From contig JAAEAF010000609.1 in NCBI GenBank assembly GCA_011037195.1, forward strand, positions 249,964 to 313,963: a DNA stretch of 64,000 nucleotides. Direction: 5' to 3'. Each line of letters starts with the position of its first letter. Positions within the stretch are counted from its first letter, which is position 1. A program made the position numbers and the translations under genes. This DNA comes from Triatoma infestans (taxonomy: Eukaryota > Arthropoda > Insecta > Hemiptera > Reduviidae). The notes beneath the pieces were generated by a model. That model made no database searches, was not told the origin of the DNA, and was given only the letters and a program-made list of their open reading frames with translations. Below are positions 35,276 to 46,699 of this stretch, piece by piece.

Positions 35276-35679
35276 TGTAACGTTATTCCCACTAAACTAG
35301 CTACTGCAACACTAGTTTTAAGTGGGTTCGTATAGATAAAATACTCGTAAATTTCAATAAAGAAAACACCGATTTATTGATATACACAATAAATTACAAA
35401 ATACAACACTTAATAATAATTACTTCACAGTTTAAACCACAAAAGTTCACTTTGTTCACTTATTATACACTTTTCACAAACTAGTGACTTCGTTTGTTAC
35501 TGGAAAACTCCCTCAACTCTCTGCGGTCCCACTATTTATACCGGTGGGGAAGAGTCTGGAACTTTCTCGATTTTTCTACAAAGAGCTAGAAGAGTGCGCT
35601 ACCAGCGTTTCCTAGCGGCCACTAGGAGAACTTGAGGTTCCCATTTCCTCTCCTAGATGGCACCACTGGCTGCGTTACA
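35276..35679 (-). mobile_element. Solo LTR, family F
   Basis: 404 bp with ends tgtaac...gttaca. On the minus strand: tgtaacgcagccagtggtg, the TATA box ggtataaatagtgggacc (about 35535-35552), then aataaatcggtg (polyadenylation signal) and the end gtaacgttaca-like terminus. The copy at 3595-3993 is its match. No obvious TSD and no internal region. Confidence 0.65.
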
Positions 35680-35756
35680 CTATTATATTTTGGCAATCTC
35701 GAAGAATCCGATACGAATATTTCGGGTCAATTTCCGTTAACCTGAATATGGCTTTA

Positions 35757-36374
35757 GGGCTAGCGCACTTTACAGACTAAACTATTGGCCGATACTTTAG
35801 TCTGGTTGGCGTGGATCCTCGCACACTAGGCCAACTAAAATGTTTGTGCGCAGACTGGCCGATAGCTTTCACAGCTTGCTAGTCAGTTTTGTATGGTCGT
35901 TACACTCAAAACCAATAATGTTTACAAGAAGTACAATTATTTGCTCTTATAAGGAGAAGAATGTTGAACAAGAGGAAGAAGTGAAACAGGGAATATTGGG
36001 TGCATCCCATAAATAGTGATCAAATAAATTAACTGACGCTGAAGTGTCGGTCAGAGACATTTTTTTTTTTTCTTCTGAATTGTCAGGCACAAGATAATCG
36101 AAATATAACTAACCTATGATTATATGAAGAGTGTTATGTAGTTCTCGCAGTTTCGTCTGCGGTGAGTCTGCGCATGCCAATTGTTAACCATAGCTATTAA
36201 GAATCGGCCAATTGTTGGCAGACTTTTTATTTGAAAGGGAATCGGAGCAGCCTATCAAACTATAATCGGCTGATTTTTTTATCGTTTGGTGTGCGCACTC
36301 CCATTTCTGTCTTTAGTAATTAAACAACCAGAATAAACTATTGGCCGATAAAAGTCTGCAGTGTGCGCTAGCCC
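35757..36374. mobile_element. PIF/Harbinger-type non-autonomous element
   Basis: 618 bp bounded by terminal inverted repeats gggctagcgcac at 35757-35768 and gtgcgctagccc at 36363-36374, extended with mismatches over about 22 bp. It is flanked by TTA at 35754-35756 and 36375-36377, the 3-bp TSD typical of PIF/Harbinger elements. Inside, near 35973-36020, a frame reads NREYWVHPIN, which resembles the N-terminal part of Harbinger transposases (xRRxWVHPxN). The rest of the transposase is missing. A deletion derivative of an autonomous element is the simplest view. Confidence 0.75.
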
Positions 36375-37129
36375 TTACTTCTTAAAGTTTTTCCAGTTTT
36401 TCGCGTCTTCCTTGAAAATGGTTCTAAACATAGAGTAAAGTAGGAAAGATGAGGCACATTTCAAAGTTATGCCCTATATTAAAATATAGGATATATGTAT
36501 AAAAGAGGTAATTCTTAAAAAAACACGTCAACAACTATTATCTTAAAAAAAAAAATGTTATTTTTCGAAATAAAGACATTTATTCCAAAAACAAAATACA
36601 AGTACACGACACTTTGCCGTCTCTCCTACTATGGTAGGATAGATGACGAACCATAAGTGGCAGGATAAATGCCTTACTCTCTGCTGTGAAGGAAACATGG
36701 CTGATCGACATGAAACTTGGTAAGCACAATGGCTACGAGTCCAACTTTCTACTAAGCGTTATGAAAATTCAGATATTCGCCAGATATAGCTGATGCGCAT
36801 AAATGTTTGTAGAATACAAAAAAAAACAACACACAAAATAACTGAAGAATTTTGCAATACGTTCCAATTCTGATCTCTCTATTCCTGGGCTAACTTGCAT
36901 GACGCCACGTGGACGCACACAAGAGAAGTAAAGCCTGCGTCTTCTCTCATACCCTCGTCATCACTCCTATCTTTACCCTATTCTTTAATCTTGCTGGACA
37001 AATTTCACATATTCGGCCAAAACTTTTATCTGATACATTTTTGATAGAATAATAATTGATTTTAGAAAAGGTGACGTTAATCTTCCTTATAAAATGCTAT
37101 ACATATACATATAAAATATAAATAGCCCT

Positions 37130-37404
37130 TAAGTGTTGGTCTAGTGGCTAGTGCATTTCACCTTTAGTGCGAGATTTCAGGGTTCCAATTCCCGTGCGTG
37201 CAAAGCTAGTGTTGACCCAGTATCGTGAGAAAAATGGGAAGCCAAGGCCAAAACTAAACGGCGAGGGAATGGCGACGTGCTTACACCAGACGCCCACCCT
37301 CAAACGGCGAGGGAATGGCGACGTGCTTACTACTCGCCCCCCCGTCAAAGAAAAATCGCCAAGTGACAAGCCATTGCCTTCATGGGTTGTTGCGTCATAG
37401 GTTT
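37130..37404 (+). mobile_element. SINE-B with internal tandem duplication
   Basis: tRNA-like head ttggtctagtggctagtgc with a B-box-like gggttccaattcc, then tgttgacccagtatcgtgag, aaactaaacggcgagggaa. The segment aaacggcgagggaatggcg plus acgtgcttac occurs twice (about 37254-37285 and 37300-37331), a local duplication. The open frames over it on both strands are shadows. The target duplication is unclear because the next SINE lies beside it. Confidence 0.75.
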
Positions 37405-37419
37405 TATATGTATAAATAT

Positions 37420-37617
37420 TGGGGCGGGTGTTGGTGTAGTGGTTATGAGCATGGATTTGTAAGTGGGAGGATGCCAGTTCGAGTCCAGCGTATTACTGTT
37501 AAATTTTATATTTGTTTAAAAAATGCTAATAGTAAAGTAGGTGCTTCCGCCCCCGTCCACGACACCTAATTTGGTAGTTGGACGTTAAGCCCGCCTGAAA
37601 AAATAGGCATACTTACT
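37420..37617 (+). mobile_element. SINE-C, tRNA-derived
   Basis: tRNA-like head ggggcgggtgttggtgtagt with B box agttcgagtcc, then a body with gtgcttccgcccccgtcc and gacgttaagcccgcctg and a short A-rich end. Perfect 15-bp TSD tatatgtataaatat at 37405-37419 and 37618-37632. A third SINE family in this window, inserted next to the SINE-B. Confidence 0.8.
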
Positions 37618-37639
37618 TATATGTATAAATATAAACAAG

Positions 37640-38555
37640 AATGAAAATGTTGCTAAATTTTGGAGTTTGAAGAAAATCAGTTGACGGAAGAGGGAATTTA
37701 CTGACTTTTTTTTAGTTTTTCTCGAATATTGATTAAATGATCTAATATTATTCATTAAACTTATTATAATAACAATATATACATATAAGGCTATATTATA
37801 AGTTTCATTTGAAACATTTCCCGAAAATTGATTTCTTGGAGATGGAGTCTCAAACGGTCATTTCAATATAGTATATGAAATGTAATTGGTGTGATGTGTT
37901 GTAGAGTAGTGGTAGTGTGTAGTACGAGCGGTTTTGTAAAAGGGCTTGTGTGTGTATATGTTTAAAGAGAGAGAAGTATTAGAAATAAGTAATTAGTCAC
38001 CACTGCTAACAATAAATATATTCTATTAAAATAACAACGAAAAGTTAATTGCAATGAATGTAAAAAGCTTATGAATATAATATGGACAAGCCTAGATCGA
38101 TTTCAAATGATTAACACTTTAACTGGCCAGTGATATTCTGTCTCGATGATTGCTGGTTGAATGTCAAATGTAGACTGTTTAAAGAATGCTCTGCCCTAGG
38201 GATGGATTTTCTCCTACAAAACAGTTGGCTAAGTGGCATTGTCTTAAATAACGGTATGCTGTCCCTTTTATACCTGCCTTATCTGTTAGAAAATATATCA
38301 TTTATCCACACTTTTTCCCATACAAAAGTTTTATATCTTTCATCTTCTTCTCCTTGGCTTCCTGTTTGTGCAGATTAGCCAGATTGTCTGCTCAGGATTC
38401 TTGCAGTTTTCATCGGCGTTTTAGCTGCGGCTAATGGTAACTAGACATTCTGTTCCACTATTTATACTATTTGCAATTTATTTTCATAGTTGTGATTTTG
38501 TTTTTATTTATGAAATTGAAAATAGCCAAATATAATTCGTGGTTTGGATTTGAGA
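37640..38555. other. No recognised gene; traces of family C
   Basis: 37640-37870 has weak, ordered similarity to family C (gttgacggaagagggaattt, gtttttctcgaat, gaaacatttcccgaaaattg). The rest is unique-looking. The open frame at 38130-38378 (82 residues) has no recognisable domain and no clear splice or promoter context. Confidence 0.4.
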
Positions 38556-38559
38556 GGAT

Positions 38560-38830
38560 GGTATGCAGATTGGCAGATAGTGGACACTTCGCATTTATGG
38601 TAGCCTTCCATGATTTATCTTTATCCTCTTCGTGAGATTACAGCGACAAACCAAGTCGATGTGGCTGCTCAATTTCATTGAGTTGCTATAAAAAACACAG
38701 ATTACCAATCTATCTTCATGAGACAATCTCAAGTCCAAAAGACACAAACGTTACAAAACTAAAGTAAATAGCGCAAAGAATAAGCGAAATAAGAATGAAA
38801 CATACATAAATAAACTCAATACGCAGGGCC
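38560..38830 (-). repeat. Dispersed repeat family H, copy 2
   Basis: Reverse-oriented partner of 32430-32700 (gattacagcgacaaaccaag, tgtggctgctcaatttc, cattgagttgcta, aaacgttacaaaac). Non-coding. Confidence 0.6.
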
Positions 38831-38839
38831 TTAAATAAT

Positions 38840-40170
38840 ACTTGGTTTACTCACCATAATAATACTTAAATAATACTTGGATTACAAAAATTCTGAAGCA
38901 AATAAAGTTAGATTAAAAGAGGACACAGATTCATATTTGGAGAATATTTTGTTCAATGAATCTGAAATTCAAGGAAAGCTGCAATTATTGAATTAATGTA
39001 ATCAATTATTATAATATGTAATTATGTTTCCAGTTCAGTAATCTCTTTTAGGTAAAAATGGTATCTGGTATTTCGTAATTTCCCGATTTCTACACCATAG
39101 CAAATGATTTTTTTTTTCAATAGTATCTGAAGTTCTTTGGATTACTATAAAATTGGCTAAAAAAAATCAAGGCTTAATTATTACAAATTATAAAGTAATT
39201 CTGGTTAAGGTTCAGCAAGAAATACAAAGCTGGACTGGACAAAATTCAGTCTTTCACCAAACGTGCTCGTAAATTGGAATGAATAGTAAGGATTAGAAAC
39301 TAATTCGGTAAAGAAATTTTTGGATAATATAATTTCAGATTAGTTACAATAAATATTCAAATGACCAAGATACCTATGGTGGTCAGGAGAAAATGATCGG
39401 TTTATTCTGCTGACACATTATCTTTTAGGAAATTATAAGTTTGATGTAGTCTTCAATTTCCGCTAATTTGACTTCACCATGTAAGGCGGTACTGGAGATA
39501 TGGAAGAAGAAGATAAGAAGAGGTGCCAGCCACTAGACCAACATTAGAGCATATATATATATATAAACTTCAATAAAACCCTAATTTAAGATGTGGGCTC
39601 TTAATTTATGTTTCATTAATTAAGTTATGTTTCAGTAAAACCAACATTCATCACAAAATACGATTTATTAGGGGTATTTGTTAACCTGGTAATTTATATG
39701 CACATATGGGGATCTCCGGACCTCCATAGTACTGGGCAATGGCGATGTCATCAAATGAAAATTATTATGTTTTCCAAGTACGCAGTCATAATTATATAGT
39801 ATTAAATCTGTATTATTATATATCATTTTCATATGAAATAAATAAAAATACCCTATAATTAATTTGTAATTCATTTTATTACTTTACTTTTGTTTACTAT
39901 TGAGTTTTACCTTAATTTTAGTATTTACGCCAGATTTATGAAGTTATCACTGGAGATTCATATTTTGAGATAGTCTGAGTACCCTTTATTTTTAGAAAAT
40001 GATCTATAGTTTCGATGTGTGTGTGTGGTGTAAACTCAAAAACGAAAAATGCAAGCATATAAGCAATTATTTTCTCTAGGTTTCACAAGACATACTGGGG
40101 CGGAAGTTTTGCTAATAATGTTATCGTGAAATGTATTTATTAACATAGATTCTAATGAATCTGCAAGTGG
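38840..40170. other. AT-rich sequence, no recognised gene
   Basis: No coding signal. 39950-40070 has a trace of family C (tttagaaaatgatctatag, tgtgtgtgtg, aactcaaaaacgaaaaatg). Confidence 0.45.
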
Positions 40171-40179
40171 TTCTCAGAG

Positions 40180-40625
40180 CCTAATGAAATCTGATGATCA
40201 ATCTAGCAACGTCGAAAGTAACTGTATTTGGTAAAGGTGGTAGGCTGGCTTCTTCAGTCAAATGGTTTTATAAAGGAAAGCGCCATTGGGGTGGTGAGTC
40301 AGAACAAATACCTCGGAGTTATCCTGTCTCCTCGTTTATCTTTAAATGCAAGCTGAAACAAAAGAGTTCCGTTTCTAAAGTAGCCTAGAACAGATTGTGG
40401 TAAAGTTTTATAATGCAGGACCTAGTTCCGCTTTCAGCTAAGCACAGTTTCTTTATCTCTGTTACGCGTTCAGTATTGTGTTTCACTTGTCAGTTGTGGG
40501 GGTTACAATGTGTTGAAATTATTGAAACGGTTCGCAGATTTTTTCCCTTCCAACCCCCACTCCAAATTATATCTTTTGTTGTATATCAACTACCCCTGCA
40601 GACTTTATAATATACAAGAGCGCAG
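40180..40625 (+). pseudogene. LINE family G, decayed RT fragment
   Basis: The plus-strand frame INLATSKVTVFGKGGRLA, then VKWFYKGK, parallels INLRKTKIIVFRNGGRPAR, then NEKWYYNGE, in the RT of the copy at 56.8-57.2 kb. In another frame at about 40306 NKYLGVILSPRLSLN continues it (the YLG thumb motif), and QLWGLQCVEIIETVRRFF (about 40488-40545) matches QVWGFRVYDSVETVLKYF. Frameshifts and a stop show it is dead. Confidence 0.7.
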
Positions 40626-40874
40626 GTAAGTGTCGGTGTAAGTGTTGTTGGGCTGGGATACCCGCACAGACTCCTGACATCATACCTGAACAACTGGCTA
40701 ACCTAATTCTTCCTATGTAGTAAGTTCGTAAACGATAAATTTTTCCCTCTCCCCCTCCTTTGAAATAATGTCACCTCTAAGTAAGCTGGAGCCAGATGTT
40801 ATTTTAGGAAAGTCAGTCAGATTACTGATATACCCCAATGAAAACTACTACTTTTTTAATGTGTAATACTTAAC

Positions 40875-41133
40875 TATCCTCACGCATTGGTCTAGTGGCT
40901 AGCGCACTCGTATTTCTTGCGAGAATTCAGGGTTCGATTCCCGTGAGGGTAAAGTTGGTGTTGACCCAGCATCGTGATAAAAATTGGAAAGCTACAGTTA
41001 GTAGCGCCCTAGGTAGTGAAGGCCGGAACTAAACAGCGTGGGAACTGCGGCGTGCTTACCACACGCCCCCTTATTCAAATCGCCGTCTGGCAAGCCTTGG
41101 CCCTTCAAGGGCTGTGTTGTACCCAAGGGTTTT
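40875..41133 (+). mobile_element. SINE-B, full length
   Basis: tRNA-like head tattggtctagtggctagcg-type sequence with B box gggttcgattcc, then gttgacccagcatcgtga, gtagcgccctaggtagtgaa, ggccggaactaaacagcg, acacgcccccttattcaaa and a T-rich end. Perfect 11-bp TSD taatacttaac at 40864-40874 and 41134-41144. The tRNA-like part is a promoter only. Confidence 0.85.
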
Positions 41134-41318
41134 TAATACTTAACAAGTATGATGGATGCAAATTATTTTCAACATTGTCATCAACTTTAATAAATTACAT
41201 TCACTGTCTGACAATACAATCATAGAACAATTCCATTGCAATTATTAATCAGTGGTAGCTTTTAATCGATTTTCTTAGTTTTTCGCAATTTTCTTTAGGG
41301 TAATTAAAGGGACCCTTA

Positions 41319-41757
41319 TTATTATTTATTATTCGCGAAAGGGGAGGGCAAAACCCTACGCTATCCAAAGCCCCCCAGGACCCATATAGCTACCCCTAAA
41401 GAATAACAACCACTGGGACTAGAATACAAATCCAGGCCCAGGTTTCAACCATCTAAGTTTCACAACAGACCGAACGAATCGGACCAAAACCTTAAAAGGA
41501 CACAGCTTAAGATCCTCACCGACATCCTATTCCGGCCGAAGTTCCTAAACCTAATCTCCTCACAACCCAAACAATTCGTCATCAGATGCATGGGTGTTTC
41601 CTCCTCAGTTTCACAAACTCTACAAAAGGGGTCAGGCACAAGTCCCATTATATAGAGATGTCTCCTTAAACCACAGTGCCCAGTGAGATACCTGAGGGAG
41701 GTCTGTGGAAGACATTGGACCCCACTGCTCAAAGCTCCGCCTGGGCCCCCAATGAGC
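41319..41757 (-). pseudogene. R1/LOA-like LINE 3' end with TSD
   Basis: 5'-truncated insertion. The coding remnant (41460-41732, minus) reads LRYLTGHCGLRRHLYIMGL, then CRVCETEEETPMHLMTNC, then GCEEIRFRNFG: the GHxxLxxHL and CxxCxxxxETxxHLxxxC segments at the C-terminal end of R1/LOA-type LINE polyproteins. A 3' UTR of about 140 bp follows, with ggggggctttggatagcg on the minus strand, and an AATAAT simple tail at about 41319-41332. Perfect 14-bp TSD taaagggaccctta at 41305-41318 and 41758-41771. The open frame continues to the 3' side without an obvious break in this short piece. Confidence 0.8.
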
Positions 41758-41829
41758 TAAAGGGACCCTTAAAAATGCAATTAAATTTTAATTTACTTAT
41801 TCATTACTTCTTTTTTTTTTTCTTTTTTT

Positions 41830-42460
41830 TTATAATTTACATACGTGATGCAACAAGAAATACGTAGCATGATAGAGATCGTATATAATAAAGGATGTGA
41901 CATGAAAATAGTCACCACCAATTGGTATATCACCAAATGCATAATTTAATAACTGTCTTTCATCGAAGTGGAAATTAAGCCGCCCCTGAGTTGCTTGGCA
42001 GAAACAAGATTGAACTGATAAATTAATCATTGCAGGGAGCGGAGAATGAGAGGATAATTTTTTTTGCTGCGGTTGAAATTTTAATTTAATAAAATTTTAA
42101 AAGTATCTATAAGAGGTTTCTTTTTTTTTTTGCAATGTGAAAAATGTTTTTGCAAAAGTGAAAATATTTAAACCAACACTAGAAGTCTCATTTCGTAGAC
42201 CATATTGGCTCTCGGGCAACTATTTTATTACCTTTCTTTTTCTCTCTAGTAAATTAAACAGTTAGAGATAATGATTTCTAGAATCCTTATAGTTTCGTCT
42301 TGTGTGCGTGCGGTTTCTATAATATCATTCATACAACGAGAAATAATTGCTGTTGCAATTATCAACAATCAACAACAAAATTACTAGGATTTATCAACTA
42401 TACAGATTGCACCAATGAAAAATATCGTAAAACGATACTCATTTTTCTATTATCTTGAAA
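41830..42460. other. No recognised gene
   Basis: AT-rich sequence with a T-run at 41810-41832. The open frame at 41830-42030 (minus) has no recognisable domain. Confidence 0.5.
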
Positions 42461-42466
42461 TAAGCA

Positions 42467-42908
42467 TAATGGATGTGAGAAGTTGAAAGAATTAGAGAGA
42501 ATGGGTTTTAGAGAAATAAGAATATTTGCTGGACACTGTATAAATGAAGAAACGCACAAACTGTAAGGATTTTACAAGTATATAGAAGTAGCGAGAGATA
42601 TAGAACGATGAGAAAGGTAGTAGAAAGTTGGTGACTGGTTGTTAACTCGTCATAAACTGTTCTAAAACTGTTCCATAAGTTAGGTAGCGAGATATATATA
42701 TATATATATATAGACAGAGAGAGACAGACTGGCTGAGTGGTGAGAAAGTAGTAGGTTGCTGACTGGTTGTTAACTGGTCGTAAACTGTTGTAAAAACTGT
42801 CTCTTTGTAGGGCTAGCTCGGCTGTATATAATAGTCTCCCACCCTAGTTTAGCCTAGGTAGCGAGTACCTAGATTGATTCATTTTTGTGTTTCTCCGATC
42901 CCACTACA
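42467..42908 (-). mobile_element. Solo LTR, family E, reverse
   Basis: On the minus strand it starts tgtagtgggatcggagaaac and runs through tcaatctaggtactcgc, the promoter-like tatatacagccgagc region, gaccagttaacaaccagtc and the pyrimidine-rich end ctctaattctttcaac. A block of about 60 bp (gactggttgttaact[cg]gtc) occurs twice (about 42636 and 42761), with a TA microsatellite between. No adjacent coding sequence. Confidence 0.6.
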
Positions 42909-42914
42909 TGGGAA

Positions 42915-43610
42915 TTTCCAAAAATTAAAATTATGTGTAAAGGAGGTGGCTGGCGTAGAGGAACAATGTGGCGCTCTCAAATGTTTTTATTTCTACATTG
43001 TATGCAATCGTGCAATAAAGAAACGTGCAGTCGGATGTGAATGCATTTGATGAAGACCTAGATTTTGTGTGCATTAAAAACCCAAGTAATTTCTCTAATA
43101 AGAACTGCTTTGCAGGCTTATCAATATGGGTTAGAATTAAGAATGTGTTGTACTAGGAGATTAGTATGAAAGCAAGTTTGGCGATCCCAAAGGCAGAATC
43201 AAACCTAGATCCTACTGACGACGCATCATTATGCGTAACATTTAACGCTAACACTGACTCTGAATCCTAGACTACGTTACAGAACCTCTCTTGAATTTTA
43301 GATAACAATGTGGAAACTTTTTATCCCCCTCCTCCCCCAATGAGCATATATATTCCATAATTTTAATATGGATTTGAATGAAATCAATACACATCTAATT
43401 AACTTTAATTTGAAGCTTAGCACAGTTCTCTAAGTATTTTACTTTTACTTAAAAAATTCCAAAGAGAAAGGAGCCAGCCACCTAGGGGGGGGGAATTCCG
43501 CTCATTATCCGAATCTGGCTGGGGAAATTTCACTTTCATTAACTATACCTATGTATTTTAATCTCCAAAGGGAATGAAACCATTTTTGCAAGAAGCCATC
43601 TATTCTTGAA
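42915..43610. other. No recognised gene
   Basis: Unique-looking AT-rich sequence without a supported frame. Confidence 0.5.
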
Positions 43611-43629
43611 GTACCTAATTTGCTAATCT

Positions 43630-44612
43630 AATTATAATGAGAAATTCGATTAGATGGTTTGTTAAAAAAAAGAGAAGAAGCGTACTACACTATATATATA
43701 AAAGCATTCTCGCTCCCGATAAATACGCTCAATTTTATAGTTTACTTAGAGACAGGTGTGTGGCCAATATTTATATATACCCTTCAACTAAACTTTAATT
43801 ATATTCAAAAAAAGTTTTATTGCTTCCGGATAACCGACTTTCACAAAATATTAGCTCAGAAAATTATCACAAAAGAGTTATTTTGGTATAAAGAGTTTAA
43901 AGATATAGGTTTAAAATATAACTGGGAATTTCCGGGTTATTTTAAGGAAGGGGAACAAAATTAGATTAGACGAACTTGTGTGTAGTATAAAGGAAGAATT
44001 TAAAAATATAGCATGATGTTAAAAGCCCAGAATTTCACCTTTCATTCCTTTTATAAGGAACTTAGATTGGACTTTGGTGATGGTCACTATACATCGAACA
44101 ATAACAATCTAAAATTAATCCAAACAATAATTAAGTTACGAGGTGAATTACTATATTTAATCTACGTATTATGTGGGTCGGCCCGTTCAAGCACATCAAT
44201 GCTCCAATTGCAATAGGCAAGAATTGGAGGACACATATCACTTGTGTGGCTGTGTAGCCCATATGGGGCTACACATAAAAACATTTAAAAACATATTAAA
44301 ACATTTAGGCGGAAGGGATGTGCTTTCACGGGCTGAACTAATAATGCCATTTAATGGTCAGGACTGGGAAATACGTATTATACCAATAACATCTAACTGC
44401 TTTTAAAATATAGAAAGTTTTTGGTGGAAGAATTTAATTTTTAATCTCTTTTTATCACATTTTTCAAATGTTTTATTTATTGAAACTCTGCAGATGAACT
44501 AAGTTTCATGCATTGTGTTGTCTGTAAAAAAATAAAATGAAAAAACTTTAATTTAATGTAATATTTCTCTTAATAAACACTGTAATTATTATTATTATTA
44601 TTATAAAATTCA
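43630..44612 (+). pseudogene. LINE family G, C-terminal fragment with ATT tail
   Basis: Plus-strand coding remnants match the copy at 55.9-56.8 kb in order. YLETGVWPIFIYTLQLNFNY (about 43747-43810) corresponds to YLETGLNLIFLYTFKLHLNY. TKELFWYKEFKDI (about 43869-43910) corresponds to NKKVFWYKEWQAI. RGELLYL (about 44140) and CSNCNRQELEDTYHLC (about 44205-44250) correspond to RGELLYL and CSLCNRKEVEDVYHFV. FNGQDWE (about 44350) corresponds to LNGKDWP. The pieces lie in different frames, so the copy is dead. The 3' UTR has AATAAA at about 44572 and an ATT tail to about 44612. The CxxC...H...C segment is the family's C-terminal zinc-binding motif. Confidence 0.8.
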
Positions 44613-44666
44613 GTTAATTTAAACAAATAATTATATTAATACCAAACAAGTCATTTAAAGGATTTT

Positions 44667-45576
44667 ACTTTCTCTTACACCTACCTAGTGAGAGGAAGTA
44701 TTGTAATCGTGTCAAATTTTCGATATCGGCTTTCACCGGAAATATCCGTTTTTAAGGTCCCCTGAGTCCAAAAAAGTGGTTTTTAGCAAATGGTCTGTGT
44801 GTGTGTCCGTGTGTGTATGTGAACAGCATAGCTCAAAATCGAAAAACCGTAGAAAGTTGAAACTTGATATTTCGGTATCACTATCAAAGCACGTTATCTG
44901 TCAAAATTCCCCAACCGGAAGTACCACTGTACTAGTTGATTTTTTTACTTTTTTGCGATTTTCACAAAAATGGCTCAAACGATTTTCTTTAAACTTGGTA
45001 GATCAACTACACATACAATGAGCTACAACTTTTATTTGAAACATTTCTTTGGAAAAATTTGTTTAGGGGTACTGTTTGGGGAAGGGTGGGATGACGGCTT
45101 CCTCTAAAATGCTATTTCAGTTCATTAGACAATTCTGTCATCTAAATGAGGTTACTAGTTGATTTTTTTTACTTTTTCGAGATTTTTTCAACAAAGGCAC
45201 CGAAGATTTTCTAGAAACTTCTTATATAAACCATACATACAAATATCTACAACTTTTATTTAAAACCTTTCTCTAGAAAAATTCGTTTAAGGGCCCCTTT
45301 AAGGGAGAGGTGGGGTTATGTTTTTTTCTAAAGTGCTATCATAGTTGATTATACAATTCTATCATCCAAACGAAATTAAGTAGAAATAAATAGATGGCCA
45401 AAATTCTGAGTTTCAAGAAAATTAGTAAACCGGAAGTGCGTTTGTATTGAAAAGTTTTTTCAGTTTCCGTGAATTTCATTAAATTTGGTACACTAACTAT
45501 AGAATTTGTCAATTAGAATTTTGAGAACTGGAGTAAGAGAAAGTTGTGTGAGTGTTCCACAACAGATTTTTTTTTT
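44667..45576 (+). mobile_element. Family C repeat, near full length
   Basis: Starts actttctcttacacctac and ends gagtaagagaaagttgtgtg, then agtgttccacaacag. The first tandem unit is intact, the second partly deleted near 45150 where two units are joined at ggttactagttga. Non-coding; open frames over it are shadows. Confidence 0.75.
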
Positions 45577-45579
45577 GTG

Positions 45580-46560
45580 ATAAGTTAACGTATACCACCC
45601 CGAGCAGATTTTGTGCAACTTTTCATTCAACCTATGTATCTAAACACTTTACGCTAAACCAATTATGTTTTAATAAAACTCTCATATATATCTGCAATTC
45701 TGAAGAATTTATCTTGTATAGAGTAGTTATAAAATGTATGCTTCCGTCATGGAAAATTAAGCGTAGCTAATTGATAAGTCTAGGAAAAGCATCTACTGAA
45801 TTTGAGTACCATATTAGCCAAGGAAAATGAAAAAACAATATCGCTGGTTGAATGATCAGTCAGCTTAAAAAATGTATTTTGTTCTATTGAATTTGTCCAT
45901 TATTTCATAAGAAATTACGTATTTATGGGAGAAAAATTAATTCTGTCATATTTGTAGTCCCAGTCAGTTAGTAGTCAGACTTGACTATTCATTTTAATAT
46001 TTTTATTGAACAACATACATCGAATTTAATTTAAATACACATTTTTTACACAAATCTCTTGACTTCTCTGTTAATTTTTCACTTTACTCTTCCACTCTGT
46101 AACTGGTGTCACGCTGCATTTTTTTTTTTAATCCCCAACCTCCATAACGTTTTTTTTTTTTTTTAAATAGTAAAAAAAACAATTTTGGTAGAGTAGGAAA
46201 ACTAGGCGAGTTAAAAAAAAAAAAACAATATTCTTTTTTTATAATCCATTTTTTTTTATTTTTTATATTGACTCCTTTTTTTCAGTCTTAATTATGTTTT
46301 GAAAGCCTTAATCAAATATGGCAACATATACCGCACTGGTACACGACGTGGCCTGAATGGTACATTTATCTTGTGCACTACCATTGGCCCAGGTGACCTG
46401 AACGGAATGCATGGCTGGTACATTCTCACTGGCACGGAACAAATTAATATATCTTATATGCAGTTATAACTCCAATAATTTTCAACAATTAAAATTCATT
46501 TTCTTCAATAAATAAATTTATTTCTATTAAAATGCATTTTAATTTGATTTATTTTTACAA
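45580..46560. other. AT-rich sequence, no recognised gene
   Basis: T- and A-runs and no coding signal. A GC-richer patch at 46320-46440 contains two ggtacattt/ggtacattc repeats but no supported frame. Confidence 0.45.
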
Positions 46561-46572
46561 ATTTAAATACGC

Positions 46573-46699
46573 AAATTTAATTTAGGATAGAATATTTAGA
46601 ACAATATCTCCACAACAATGTTCCTAATAATTAAACTAAAAAGAAAAAAAAAATTATTTGTAATATAAATTTAATTTAGGATAGAATATTTAGAACAAT
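46573..46699 (+). repeat. 33-bp direct duplication at Jockey 5' junction
   Basis: The same 33 bases, starting aaatttaatttaggataga and ending agaacaat, occur at 46573-46605 and 46667-46699. The second copy directly abuts the first readable Jockey codons. The 61 bp between them include an A-rich run. Confidence 0.8.

Noticed and set aside
3595..35679. Family F LTRs at 3.6 and 35.3 kb as the two ends of one element
   Set aside because: Same orientation, but 32 kb apart with many unrelated insertions and no gag-pol between them; two solo LTRs are simpler.
36050..36075. Another PLE segment start (cagagacatttttt) inside the Harbinger element
   Set aside because: Only 12 bases match and no further terminal-segment sequence follows.
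38130..38378. 82-residue protein as a host exon
   Set aside because: No splice signals, start context or domain; cannot be supported.
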